Assembly: GCA_016165875.1 (NCBI GenBank)
Contig: JABBOT010000007.1
Location: 14,909,997 to 14,973,996 of the forward strand
Source of the DNA: Acanthopleura granulata
Lineage: Eukaryota; Mollusca; Polyplacophora; Chitonida; Chitonidae
Length of the DNA stretch: 64,000 nt
Direction: 5' to 3'
Shown here: in pieces, positions 46,831 through 58,352 of the stretch
Numbering within the stretch: position 1 is the stretch's first letter
How the letters are laid out: each line of letters begins with the position of its first letter
Translations under genes and position numbers: made by a program
Notes under the pieces: generated by a model
The model's input: only the letters and a program-made list of their open reading frames with translations
Told to the model about the DNA's origin: nothing
The model's database searches: none

Positions 46831-49800
46831 CCTTACTGGCACTCAGTCATTCTCACAGCTATAGTATTTTATATCACGATAGGTAATAAACGATTTTCCG
46901 AATTAGCGTAATAGTATCTGTATTTCACATATGAGTCATAATGATGCCCCCATAATACAACTGTTCCAGACAGACAGACACTGAAATACCCTTATAGAGA
47001 GGCCACGGGTGACGAGCGGAGAAGACTTTTTCAAAGCCGTCTAGACGTCTCTGGTGCCAAGGCCTGGATACGTCTAGTATTTGTAATGAGGATACACTCG
47101 GAGTTACATGTGGGACACAAAAACACCGAGAGTATTTCATATCCCAAAGGACATCAGCAACTGTCGCCACTGTTGTTCTTCAAAAGGCGCTGTTTGTGTT
47201 GCAATATATAGTGTTGCTACCACTGATTGTGTAGGAGAAATGCTAGAGGAAATACTGACCGCCGATAAAAGCATGTGTTGACTGAAACCCCTATAGGTAT
47301 ATAGATTTCGAGCCGGAATACAGGCTGAAACATTACATGCTTTTATATCTACTTGTAATTAATTGTCATGTACTTTAACAGGTCACGATATGTGATTTAT
47401 GTAAAGAAGCAAAAACGTATCGATAGACGACATTTAATCTCTAACAGCGCCAGGAAAGGAACATACTCCCAACACGATAAAACTTCGTCCGAGAGATGGA
47501 CCTCACGATCGCGCCATTCCGGCTCTTTGTCAAATCAGTTTTTGTACTGCCAGCCTGTCAGTCAAATGTGCATTCCAATGATTCCCATCTTACGTCCTTA
47601 TAGACCTTATAGACAAGAATTTATAGTAAAAAAAGCAGGTATTAAGTAAATGTACATGTACAGGTATAATGTCAACTTGTTGAACTCTGGCGATGAACAG
47701 CTGGACTGATGTGCATGGGCCTTCATAGGCTTTCAACCATGAAGTGTTCTCCTTCAAGTGTGTATTTAGGTCACAATACATATTTTGCTTCCAAAATTCA
47801 TCTCTTGAAAAAATATTGATGTATTATTGTTTGGTGCCTAGTAATTTGTCGATGTTAGATCGTAAATCAGTGTAAAGATGGCGTAATTAGCAATTTTATA
47901 AATTACATGTATTTTAATTTCGTTAATCACGTGCTCATTTAGGTTTGCTTCACAATTAAAAAGGATTAAATTTCCCGAACTCACATAAGGTGCCATTAAC
48001 AAACCTTTCCTCAGGAAATGTGCCAGTTATAACAGGCAGGATTCATATTCATAACAACTATTTGACTATGAAAGGGGAAAGATTAGGTGCTCTGTCGCAT
48101 ACATGTTCTAATATCACTTCTGAGATCTGTCCATAAAACGTCTTCTGAGTTAATATACAATGGCGACACAGTGAACATTTCCGTTGTCTTAGTCCGGGTG
48201 TTTTCACTAAAGTTTGTGTGGAATGTTGCATAGTGGCGATTTTATTAAATCAATTTTACGAGAAAAATCAGATACACCGAGCAGTGATATATTAGAGGCG
48301 TTATGTTCGTATCCGAGAAGCCGTTAAGTACAGCCTGTGCTACCACAATTCCTATCAAACTGAAATAAAACACAACTGTTTCTTATATTACATCCCATTT
48401 ATTGTGATTCTCTAATTGCCTGCCACACAGTTACCTAACGTTCTCACCGACTCCTCTTACAGCCGATTCTCGCGGCGATTCCTCGGCGCCAGACTGGGCG
48501 AGCAGAGAACTCAACAGAACACCAGAAAACTATTTTGGTGGAATTTTTTGGCGATAAATTTTATTTCGCAGGAGTCTAGTTTCCCCGTTATATTCCAGGG
48601 ACGACGCGATAACAAACAGAAGCAGGTTGCGCTGTACTCAGACTGACTGATGCTGAGTGTCAGGCGCGCTTTTCGTTTGCAAAAGCTGCCAATAAAATGT
48701 GACAAAGGAGAAACAAACTGCGCCATTTCCAAGAGCGGTTATCAATTCCATGGCTAATAACTTGTAATTCTTCTGCTCTTGAATTGACCACATTCATAGA
48801 TTCTCCGTCTTCGGCAAATAGCCTCTTTCCAAAGTTAATATCGTGCACCTTATTAGATGGACACCAAATGAGATAGCACCCAATATTTAACGGCCATCTA
48901 AGTTGTTTTCTGGTGATGGATAGCAGTTGTCGCTACAGAGATATGATCAGTTCAACTAAACAGCATTACTACAACTTTTCATCTGTACAAAGCAATTGGA
49001 TAGTGTACAGAGTGTGTGTAGTTAGTTTTAAATGTGGCACTTTTTATAGTCCCAAATTCGTCTCTTGTATTAATACGTGATTAATTTGTGCGTGCTTTTT
49101 GGTATATGTTTTGAAATGGCCATACAGACCTATATAGGACCATTAAATGCTTGCTCGTTATCGTTTTCAGTGACATGATGACATGCATACCACGATCATT
49201 TCAGAGCTATAATCAAAATGTGTAATTGTAGAGGTGGTTTTTAGCCAGAATAGAATTACTTCGGAGTGACGATTGGAGAGAAGGAACAAAAACCATTGCA
49301 GTTGTATGGCAGTAAATAAACAGTTCATATTGGCGGTATTTATGACATGTATATGACTGAAGGAGGGCATGGTGCTTTGGGCTGTGCCTTAATGGTTCAA
49401 TTATCTTCATTGACCGACAGGTGACCTGCGTGTTGACAGACAAGTTGCAGAATCGCTCAAACAAAGCAAACCGTGCATGTTTCTTGTTGGTGACTTAGCA
49501 CTGTTCCACACGGTCTAAATGACGTTGACAAAACAGCCAGTTATCAGCAGGAAATTGGGATCGATGCGGCTCCCAGGAGACCCTGCCCCCTCCCTCTTCC
49601 CCTCACCACACCCCTCAGAAACGGTAGTATAAAAGCAGGTCATTGATCCACGCATGGTCTATTCAGGTGAAATACCTATACCTGTAAAATCTTTAACTCT
49701 ACATCCTCTCTTCATCCTTGCAAAAGCCATTTTGAAATGAATTCCAGTTATTGAAACAAAATCAACTCTTGAAATATGAGAAGTGACAGTTTTTAAAATA

Positions 49801-50721
49801 AGTTCTACTGTTGAAGTAAAATTTGTTTGTTTTGACATAGACTTGCTGACAACTTGTGAAGTAAAAGTTTATTAGCTTTCAAATAAAAAATGCACTTCTT
49901 TCCACATCTTGTCAGTTTTGTTTCAAAAGCGATTTTTGTTTCATAAGGAGGCAAGCCTTATTACAAAAGCAGTCAGCGCCATTATTATTTCAGTTCGAGT
50001 CAATTTTTTATCTTACAGGTGGGGGTTATTTCAACATTGGTCAATTTCAGAAATCAAAATTTGTGTTTATTTCAGAACTGGCATTTTTTCTCAGAAGTGA
50101 TTCCTTACGCCTCCCATCGAATTTGTTATTGTTACATCCACACATTGGCTCTGGTTTGCTGCATTCTCCACGTCACATCGAGCTTGTGTAACATCGGCCT
50201 GTGCATCGATCAAAACTGCAGGGACGTCGTCACCGCACCGCTGTCTACCGCGGCACTGTGTGTACGGCAATTTATCGTTACGGGCTGACATGTAAAACTA
50301 GCCTCGTGCTTTGTGAGTCAGAAATAATAACCGACTCTCACGCACGTATACCAACTCCATTTCAAATTTGATATTAAGGTAATAAAACATTGGCTTCAAA
50401 CCATGAATCACTCCGTCCGATCCACGGTAGATTAAGTGTTTTTCCTTCGATGACAAAGGAGAAACACAGACGAAAACCAAAACAAAACTGAAGATTGATT
50501 TAACTATTAAGCAACTTTATAGTTTGGATTTCCTCAGTAAAACAACAAGTATTCGCAAGTGGGACCAAATAACGGTTTTTAGTTTTGTGTGGCTGAAAGG
50601 AATTTATAATTTCTTCACTGGAAGCAAAATATTTTAGTACCATGATTGTAAATTTGAACACTCAAAGTAAAGAGAGTTATGACGTTGTTTAGGAACATTT
50701 GCTCCCACTTTCATGTATGAT
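46831..50721. other. Intergenic DNA, nothing recognised
   Basis: I see no supported gene. The open frames are short, overlapping and without domains. Confidence 0.55.
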
Positions 50722-50840
50722 TCTATTTATTTCGTTATTTCATTGTCATATTATATGCCGTTCTCAAGTATATTTCACCAAAACTCACAGCGATCGCATT
50801 GGTGAGAGGCATCTAGGTTATTATGCTGTACTAGCGGGCT
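50722..50840 (-). mobile_element. Internally deleted SINE, inverted
   Basis: A diverged 3' block (TGCCGTTCTCAAGTATATTTCA, 50757-50778 in two parts) is joined directly to the tRNA-like head (CTCACAGCGATCGCATTGG, 50785-50803, and CTAGCGGGCT, 50831-50840). The central block present in the other copies is missing. It faces the plus-strand copy 100 bases away. Confidence 0.6.
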
Positions 50841-50939
50841 ATACCCTCGACCCCGTAGCCCCCATCACCCTCTTCCCCCGGTGCAATTCTTTAGAATGTT
50901 GCGAGTTACTGTAGGTTACACAACATCTTACTATTACAT

Positions 50940-51200
50940 TTATATATACAAGGAGAGTTTCTCCATGTAATGACCAAGGAGCCTCTCACTGCTGATTTCA
51001 TTGTGAGTTCAAACCCAGCTCACGCTGTTTTCCTCTCCGGTCGTATGTGGGAAGGTCTGCCAGCAACCTGCGGATGGTCGTGGGTTTCCTCCGGGCTCTG
51101 CCCGGTTTCCTCCCACAATAATGCTGGCCGCCGTCGTATAAATGAAATATTCTTGAGTACGGCGTAAAACACCACTCAAATAAATAAATAAATAAACAAA
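50940..51200 (+). mobile_element. tRNA-derived SINE with intact central block
   Basis: The copy runs from a partial head (TGACCAAGGAGCCTCTCACT, then B-box-like GAGTTCAAACCC at 51004) through the central block (GGTTTCCTCCGGGCTC, 51083-51098; ATAATGCTGGCCGCCGTCG, 51118-51136). It ends in GAGTACGGCGTAAAACACC and a tail of five AAAT units. The A box is eroded. It shares nearly all its length with the inverted copy at 43.1 kb. Confidence 0.88.
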
Positions 51201-51636
51201 ACAGGCATATCTGTGTAGTTGAAACGCCACCACTGCGTTTGAATGAACAGTGGCACGAAAGAATGTGCATGAGGAACTTTTATAATCACTTGTTTTGTGG
51301 TAGGAAGTACGGAAAAGTAATTAAAAGTCTTTACGCCGGTCGGGAGGCAATACGTTTGGTGAATTTCTTAGTTATCATATACATACGTTAATTCTTCTAA
51401 TTTTAGTACAGTGCTGAAAACAAAGAAAGATACATTTCTGTCTCAGGTAACGCAGTGCATGTATTGCAAAAGAGCAACGGTCAATCCGATATTGACTCTT
51501 GTCGTCCTTGCTCGAGGAAAGGCACTGTATACCCCAATGGAAATGTTCCTGGAAAATCCACACAGTTTTTGACATCCTTTTCCAATCCGAGAGGGTTTCG
51601 CACTGTCGTCACCTCTGTGGTTTGACTCAATTAGCC
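51201..51636. other. Intergenic DNA, nothing recognised
   Basis: This is a short unique stretch between a SINE and the tandem arrays, with no supported frame. Confidence 0.55.
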
Positions 51637-51742
51637 GACTAACTTTACTGTGTGATCTCTCGGCTTGTTGTTGACTAACTTTATTGTGTGATCTCTCGGC
51701 TTGTTGTTGACTAACTTTATTGTGTGATCTCTCGGCTTGTTG
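51637..51742. repeat. Three-copy 36-bp tandem repeat
   Basis: The unit begins GACTAACTTTATTGTGTGAT and ends CTCGGCTTGTTGTT. Copies start at 51637, 51673 and 51709, exactly 36 bases apart and nearly identical (one A/T to C change in the first). It abuts the 20-bp array. Confidence 0.92.
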
Positions 51743-51760
51743 CAGAATCTCGCACTTTGC

Positions 51761-52100
51761 TCTGGGATGGCTGACTTTGCTATGGGTGGCCTAACTATGG
51801 TGTGGCTTGACCCACTTTAATATGATTTGATTCACATTGTTGTGAGTCGACTCACTTTGCTGTGTGTTGACTCTTTGTGCTGTGGGTGGCCTAACTATGG
51901 TGCGGCTTGACTCACTTTAATGTGGTTTCATTCACATTGTTGTGAGTCGACTCACTTTGTTGTGTGTTGACTCTCTGTGCTGTGGGTAGAATCACTTTTC
52001 TGTAGGATGACTTACTTTGATTTATATGGGTTGACTTTGTTGTGAGATAACTCACTTTGTTGTCGGATGACTTACTTTGACGTGGGTCGATTCACCTTGC
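51761..52100. repeat. 20-bp minisatellite, 17 units, with 100-bp higher-order repeat
   Basis: Seventeen 20-base units follow one another without a single indel. The consensus is about TGTGGGTTGACTCACTTTGT. Bases 51781-51880 and 51881-51980 form two five-unit blocks that differ at 8 of 100 positions, so a five-unit higher-order repeat was duplicated. Several units carry TGACTCA, the AP-1/bZIP recognition word. Two carry the 14-base palindrome GTGAGTCGACTCAC (51842-51855 and 51942-51955). Confidence 0.95.
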
Positions 52101-54056
52101 CGTGGATTTCAGTTGAATTAGTTCCCAGATTTTTTCGCGCACCTAAGCCGCAATTTTGTCTGCTCACTCGTTTCCTGTAATGATACAAACGTTATCAACT
52201 GTAATCAGTTTCAAATGAATAGTTAATTACGTCACACGCTTTGTCACACGCCTCCGTGCCTGATACGCCGTGGGGTCATGTATGTGTGCCTTTATGCAGT
52301 TCTTTGCTTTGATCTAGAATTATCGGCTCAGGTTTAGAGAGGTCTCAGAAGTATGCTTGGGATCTCCGGGAGTAGTCGCTCATTATCCGGGAACAAAAAT
52401 TCATTGCAGGCGTATTTACTACTTTGTATGAGGTAACTTATCCCGCGGCTACACCGTGCTTTACCGCAGCCTTCTCTCTTTGTTTGTCTCGTAAGGCAAT
52501 TTCCATAACTTGAATACATCCGGTGTTTCACCAGTGGCTTTTACCGTCTCGCCTCTATTGAGACAGATCTACTGAGTTTATTACAGACTGTACCCAGCTC
52601 TCCAGTCCGCTGTAATTATACTCTAGTCCTAAACACACCTCCTATTTGTTTTCCCCGTTGGCCTCAATCATTGCTGTCCATTAAGTAGCCACCATTATCT
52701 TTACTATTGTCCTGAGAGTCATTGATGTCTGTATTTTCTAACGTACACACCCGGAGATGTATACTAGGTACAGAGGAGACTCATTGCTCACCTTGTTTCG
52801 TTTATGGGCCGTACTCATCGTGTCTACATTGCTGATTGCTCGCTAGAATTGCCGGGGATTGGACCTTCACTTACCGGACCACTTCCCCAATTCTAACGTA
52901 TACTCTTGGCTGTGCGACACGATAAATGGCGCCCCTACGACACGACCGTATAAGCACCCTGGAATTTACCGGTATAGTTCCGGGAATAAGTGGCCAGACA
53001 CATTTGCCATTTGTAATTCTGTCTCTGGTTGTATAACAACTCGGGGTGTCTCGTGCCCTCGTTAAAACAAGCAGCTTAATCTGGCCGCTCAGACCATTCC
53101 ACTGGAGGGGCAGCTCTTTACCCAGACACTGTCTACCTCAGATCCGTTGTACAGTCAGGTTTATTAGAAGACGGCCTCAGATTACTCCCATCACAGACGT
53201 ACGGGGATATTACCCTATCTATATAAATCATGATTACCTACTAAATGTCGTTAGTTAAATGTAACCCAATGTTGATGGTAATGAAACTGATCTGACTCGA
53301 GAGGACTGAAGAGTTACCGGGAATCAGCGTTAAGGTTCTAACAATAAGTTCATCGTACAATTTCCGAAATTGTTCTTTTCAAATATTACCAGTTGTGTAA
53401 AGTTGTATTATGCCTTGATATTTTATTAGGTCACACAATCTTTCTATTCCACCTGTGCTTGAAAAATGATGGCCATATTTTTACCGTTTATCTCAGGAGG
53501 TTACAAAGAATTCTTCATTAGGCATGCACACTCTGTTAAAAGAAAAGGCAACACCAAGTGAAATGTATACATGTATATGAACCGATAAAGTAGCTTACTT
53601 AAAGGTTAAAAAAGCGCATCTTTTCAAGATTTATGATAACCGAGATATCCTTTCATCTAATTTAGGCCGACGAGAGTGCTACGTGATGGGCATTAACTGC
53701 GGTTTTGGCCAACGAGATATACTTCGGTCAGTATGACAAGCTGATGGTCATTAAGACTTCTCCGTCATTAAATCTGTGCTGTAAGAAGTAATTGCTGTGT
53801 ACAGAGAAGACCGTATTCAAAAGAAAAGTTCGTAATACCGCGTTTGAAATAGCCCTATACACATGTATGTAACGTATATGCTTAGATTTTTACGTCGTAC
53901 TTTTTGTATGACAATTTTTCAGTCATATGATGCTCAGGAGTCCATAATATATGTATATATACCATACCGACTTGTGTCACAGCGAGTCCATGTCGCCAAA
54001 ATGCTGCCGCCACTGGGACATCAAGTCGAAGACACCATGCATGACACATCAACCAG
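52101..54056. other. Intergenic DNA, nothing recognised
   Basis: CpG content is moderate. No supported gene, and no repeat that I can name. Confidence 0.55.
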
Positions 54057-54315
54057 TCACATTATACTGATACCGGGACGACCAGTGCCGATTTTTCACA
54101 AAAGTTCGGAGATCAGTTTCTTGTAAATCACGTCGCAATATGGCGCAATAACCAAGACGACTTCCTTGACCAGAAAAGTTAGGAGAGAGGTTTTCTGGAT
54201 GGGGTCCCTGCAAGCGGAGTAGCAACGAGAACCATTTTATTGTCTTTGGTATGACCCGACCCGGGATTAACCACGGATCTCCCGACCTACAGGCGAACGC
54301 TCTAACCATATGGAT
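54057..54315 (-). mobile_element. Second SINE family, tRNA-like head, inverted
   Basis: Read on the minus strand, a head near 54312-54240 has an A-box-like TGGTTAGAGCG and a B-box-like GGTTAATCCCGGG. The body leads to ACCGGGACGACCAGTG-type sequence (given on the plus strand at 54072-54087) and CATTATACTGATACCG at the 3' end. The body shares nothing with the TACGGCGTAAAAC family, so this is a different SINE. Confidence 0.7.
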
Positions 54316-57300
54316 CCCTAGGTTGTACCTCTATACACCTTTATATAATCCCCATAAACATTTAAAACAAAGTGGTATTCCCAGAGCACATTGGTTCAGA
54401 GAAAATACTCACACACAGACTGGGTATTGAAGACTGAAGATGAAAGTGCATGAAATCTATACATCCCTTCCTTAGGTACCCGATAAACTGTCTGTCTGTA
54501 TACTTTAATTTACTCATTTAAACAAATATAAATGACAGGTGTGTTGGGGAGTTGGACTTCGTCAATCAACTCCCGGTACTGAAACCGTTATAATTTTCGT
54601 GTTGCGTCCAAGAATGTTCTCTTTAAATGATTATCATCCCATTGGCGAAACTGAAAGACTTCATAAGTTGCTAAAATTCTCTGAAAGAATGTTTTCAAAA
54701 TTGTCTGTATGTCCAAGTCGATTGTAGCAAAGTAAGTTTTTGTATATGTATTTGTCAGTTCTTACAAACTACTCATGAGCAAGATTCCTTGATTTGCTTA
54801 TGTGTAGGGTAAATGAGATGTTTGGAAATACCGTTTGAAACTTCTTCCGTATTTTCAATTGCTTTCATGATAGAGCTACGTTAACACTAATTTGGCGGAG
54901 AAGAAAACCAATGTTATCTAACATCAGAATGTCTTCAAATTTGAAGAATGCTCCATCCGTAAATAGTTTCTTTGGCAGGAAATTGAAGAGTACCGAACCT
55001 GCATAGACATATACACAACCAGTAAAAATCAATCAGCACAGAAGCATGTAAACGTGAGGAGAAATAGCAGTTTGCGATAATAAAGCAATGTAGTTCTATT
55101 ATCACAAGGATATACGTGTTGGTAGGGGGACAGTAAGGCCAGGCCAAACAGGATTAGAAATTATAGATTATGGTTATATCTTTGAGAAAAATCCAGAAAT
55201 AAGGTAAAGAGGCAAACCGTGTGACTAGAATGTTTTCTGTGAGCTAATGATGTAAACCGCAGGCTATCTTTGTCATGGAGCAAGATTTTTGCTCATCCTT
55301 GTGTTCGCAGTTATCAATATTTTATATGCGTGAAAGCTCCCCCGTAGTCCTTCTGTGGCATAACACTTCCCATGTAAGACATCTCGCTCCACAGCTTCTG
55401 TATACTTAGCCATTTTTTGTCGTTCTGTATACGACCCGAGAGTCTTTGATTCCTCGACAACCGATGGAGATCAGTAAGAACCTTGAGGGGCATCGATTGG
55501 CGTTGGTCCAATATCTGCTATGTGGTGGTGACAACAGCCATTGTTCCTCGCACCTCAGATCTGCGCACGAGTCCCCCCTCCCCCCAGGGTTATTCCAGAC
55601 TGCTTCTCTCACACCGACCAACTTGTCAGTCCTTTTCATCCAGTTGCAGGCAAACAGAACACTTCAGCATGATATTGTGACTTTCAAATCCGCTTAAATT
55701 GAACATCAAACGGTTTCTGAGCCGATCTGATAGCACCGAAGTGGCTAGACCGCAAAACGTTGTTGCTTCTTTGCTTGTCCAAGGCCACGTTGATCCAATT
55801 AGCACCGGTATCTTTTGGCCGTCTGGCCTGTCAAAGTAAATTGGTTTATTTATTAAGCGGAATTGCTGTTTTGCTATATACCACATAGAGTGCACATCCA
55901 CGGGTCAAATTCAAAGGATTCAGCGAAAAATCAATAACCAAATCAATCAATTACTCTTTCGAAAACAATGGCTTTCGATCAAATCAAAGCGCCTAAATAT
56001 CAAACCACAGATAGCAGGAACTCTTCTCTGTGGTGCCTATTAGCTTTTCAGCCGACAAAGCAATCTTATTTCTTCGCGTATAATCTTTGAATTAAAATTA
56101 AAAAAAAATGGAAGAAACCGCTACCACAAAAATCTTTTGTCGTTGTAAAATTTAGGATAATCCTTCACGGGCGGACGTGATTGTTGGCCGATCGCCTCTT
56201 CATTACCTCGTGAATCTCACATACGATAGCACAGTGTATAAAGACCACGACGTGATTTTATCTGAAACATGCCCGAGCTCTTCTTGTCAGTGAAACTCGG
56301 CATTGTGCTCTGTAGATCAATAACGACTCTGCGGGGGAGAATTTCGTTTGCCACACACGATTCCGACTTGAGGAGAATGGCGTGGCGTGAGTCTCTTGTT
56401 TATCGTATCACGGATATAACTCACAGCAGCAGATATTTTCTCTTATACACAGATCACACAGAAAACACTAAGTGTCTTTTAAATTGAACCCTTTTTTTTA
56501 ACCCTGTTGCCTGTAGAGTTATACGTCACATCACACAATTGTCTTAAGTCGGATTTATTCGCCAGCTGTGTGCCATTTTCGAAACGAGAATCGTGCAGAT
56601 GATTCAAATTGATTTTAATTTATGGCTTTTCGGCTTTATGAGTCAACTTTTCGCTAACACAACGTCAATTTTCCATCACGGTGGTTGGATTTACAGCTTG
56701 TTGTTCTTTCCGCTTCAAAAACTCGGGAATTCAATGAATATGATGTTTTGACAAAATGTGGTTTGCGAATCTGTTAGCCTAAATATTACCAGCTGCTTGT
56801 TTTTGTCGTAACATAGAATAATGGTGAAAAGGCAAAGTAGAATCGGATTGCAGCAATAGGAGAACCCAAAAGTCGAATTATACACCGGTATATCAATCCG
56901 TCAGTTGTCAGTTGCTCGAAGATTTTGGAAAACAAAAATGATGATATCTATTTCTGTTACTTAAACACAAGGCAGTAGGGGAATTCCGAGTTCGAACTCT
57001 CTTAACGATAAGAAGTCCTGCTGCATGTACCTTGTTATTTGACAAAAATGTTAGGCAAATGTTTCCGGCGTTTTCACCCAAAACCATTGTACACTGTGAC
57101 TCCTTTTACCATTAGCGACGAAAGAGTTCGAACTCGAAACGTCCCTGTTGTTAAAAGTCTTTATCAAATTCTGTGTAACTTATAAAGCCGGTATACTTTC
57201 TGGTGACAGCACAGCAAAGTTCTAACAAAGATTTTTATCGTCCTGTTCACGCGGTGGCAAGTTCAAGTTCATAGCAAGTTGAATAGTAATAAAGCAATAA

Positions 57301-57362
57301 CCATTGCAAGGCAACACATATAGAGAACTGTATTTCACCACATCACCAACTCATCGCACTGG
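54316..57362. other. Intergenic DNA, nothing recognised
   Basis: No recognisable coding or RNA gene is present. Several overlapping frames at 55406-55901 on both strands have no domain. Confidence 0.55.
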
Positions 57363-57490
57363 CTGAATACTGCATCCGGTCAGCGCAAAAACCAATGAAA
57401 CACATCGGAAATGCTGATAAGACTAATTAATCTGCATAACGGTGAATACTGCTTCCGGTCAGCAAAAAACCAATAAAACACATGTGCTGA
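57363..57490. repeat. Two-copy tandem repeat, period 79 bp
   Basis: GAATACTGCATCCGGTCAGC (57365) recurs as GAATACTGCTTCCGGTCAGC (57444), each followed by a related AAAACCAAT(G/A)AAACACAT segment. About 40 bases per copy remain clearly similar. Confidence 0.8.
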
Positions 57491-58269
57491 TAACAACACA
57501 TCATAGTGGAATCGCTCGTTTGACCTCGACATGACACAGATCTCTGCCCTGTACTTGTCAATAAATATAACATGAATCTTCAGCGCAGGATGTGGTCACG
57601 AGATGACAAGATAATTTAGCTATGAACGGGATTAAGCTAGGGCATTCGGACGCCGTTCCATCCTCTGAACGCTGTCATATGTGTCCAAACCACCATCGAT
57701 GGACAATCGCTTTGAAGGTACTATTGATTTCTGGCGATAAACTCTGATTACTTTCTTCAATGCAAACTTCAACGTTTTTAAAAGGAAAAACTTGCATTTT
57801 TCGAATAACAGGGGCCAAGATTATATGAATACGAAAGTCATAGATGATTTAAAACCTCTGAATAACATGCAAGTTAAGATAGGACCAAATCTGTCACAAC
57901 TTGAACTCTTTGGGACCTAAACTGCCAGAGGGACGTGTCGAAGATTTAAGTTTTGACTTAGATAAACAATGGTTTTATGGACTCTACCTCTGAGCTCTGT
58001 ATCAGATAGGGATTCATGTAGCCACGTTATATAGTGGACGATCAGAGAAGATGTTCTACCAAATAAAAAATAATGAACAGACTTATCAAATACAATTTTG
58101 TCTGTTCGTAGTAAGTATGGACGATGCCACTCCCTGTCTTGACTAGGTTAATTTGTCTTCGTTTCCTACCAAAGTCATTGTTACGTCACTACGTCTCATT
58201 AATATCTCTTAGGCCGGGAATTTGATTCTCTTTCCTTTGCAGTCATATATATGTATATGAGATCAGCTT
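57491..58269. other. Intergenic DNA, nothing recognised
   Basis: I see no supported gene or repeat. Confidence 0.55.
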
Positions 58270-58352
58270 ATGGTTGTGTGTTTCCCCCAGGCGCTGCCGG
58301 GTTCCCTTCCATCATAATGCTGGCCGCTATCGTGTAAGTGAAATATTCATAA
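58270..58352 (+). mobile_element. SINE central-block fragment
   Basis: GTGTTTCCCCCAGGCGCTGC and ATAATGCTGGCCGCTATCGT followed by GTGAAATATTCATAAG match the central block of the copy at 50.9 kb. Neither head nor 3' tail is present. Confidence 0.75.

Noticed and set aside
54240..54312. Functional tRNA gene on the minus strand
   Set aside because: The head is followed by a SINE-type body and lacks a convincing acceptor stem; the B box has GGTTAATCC, not GGTTCGAATCC.
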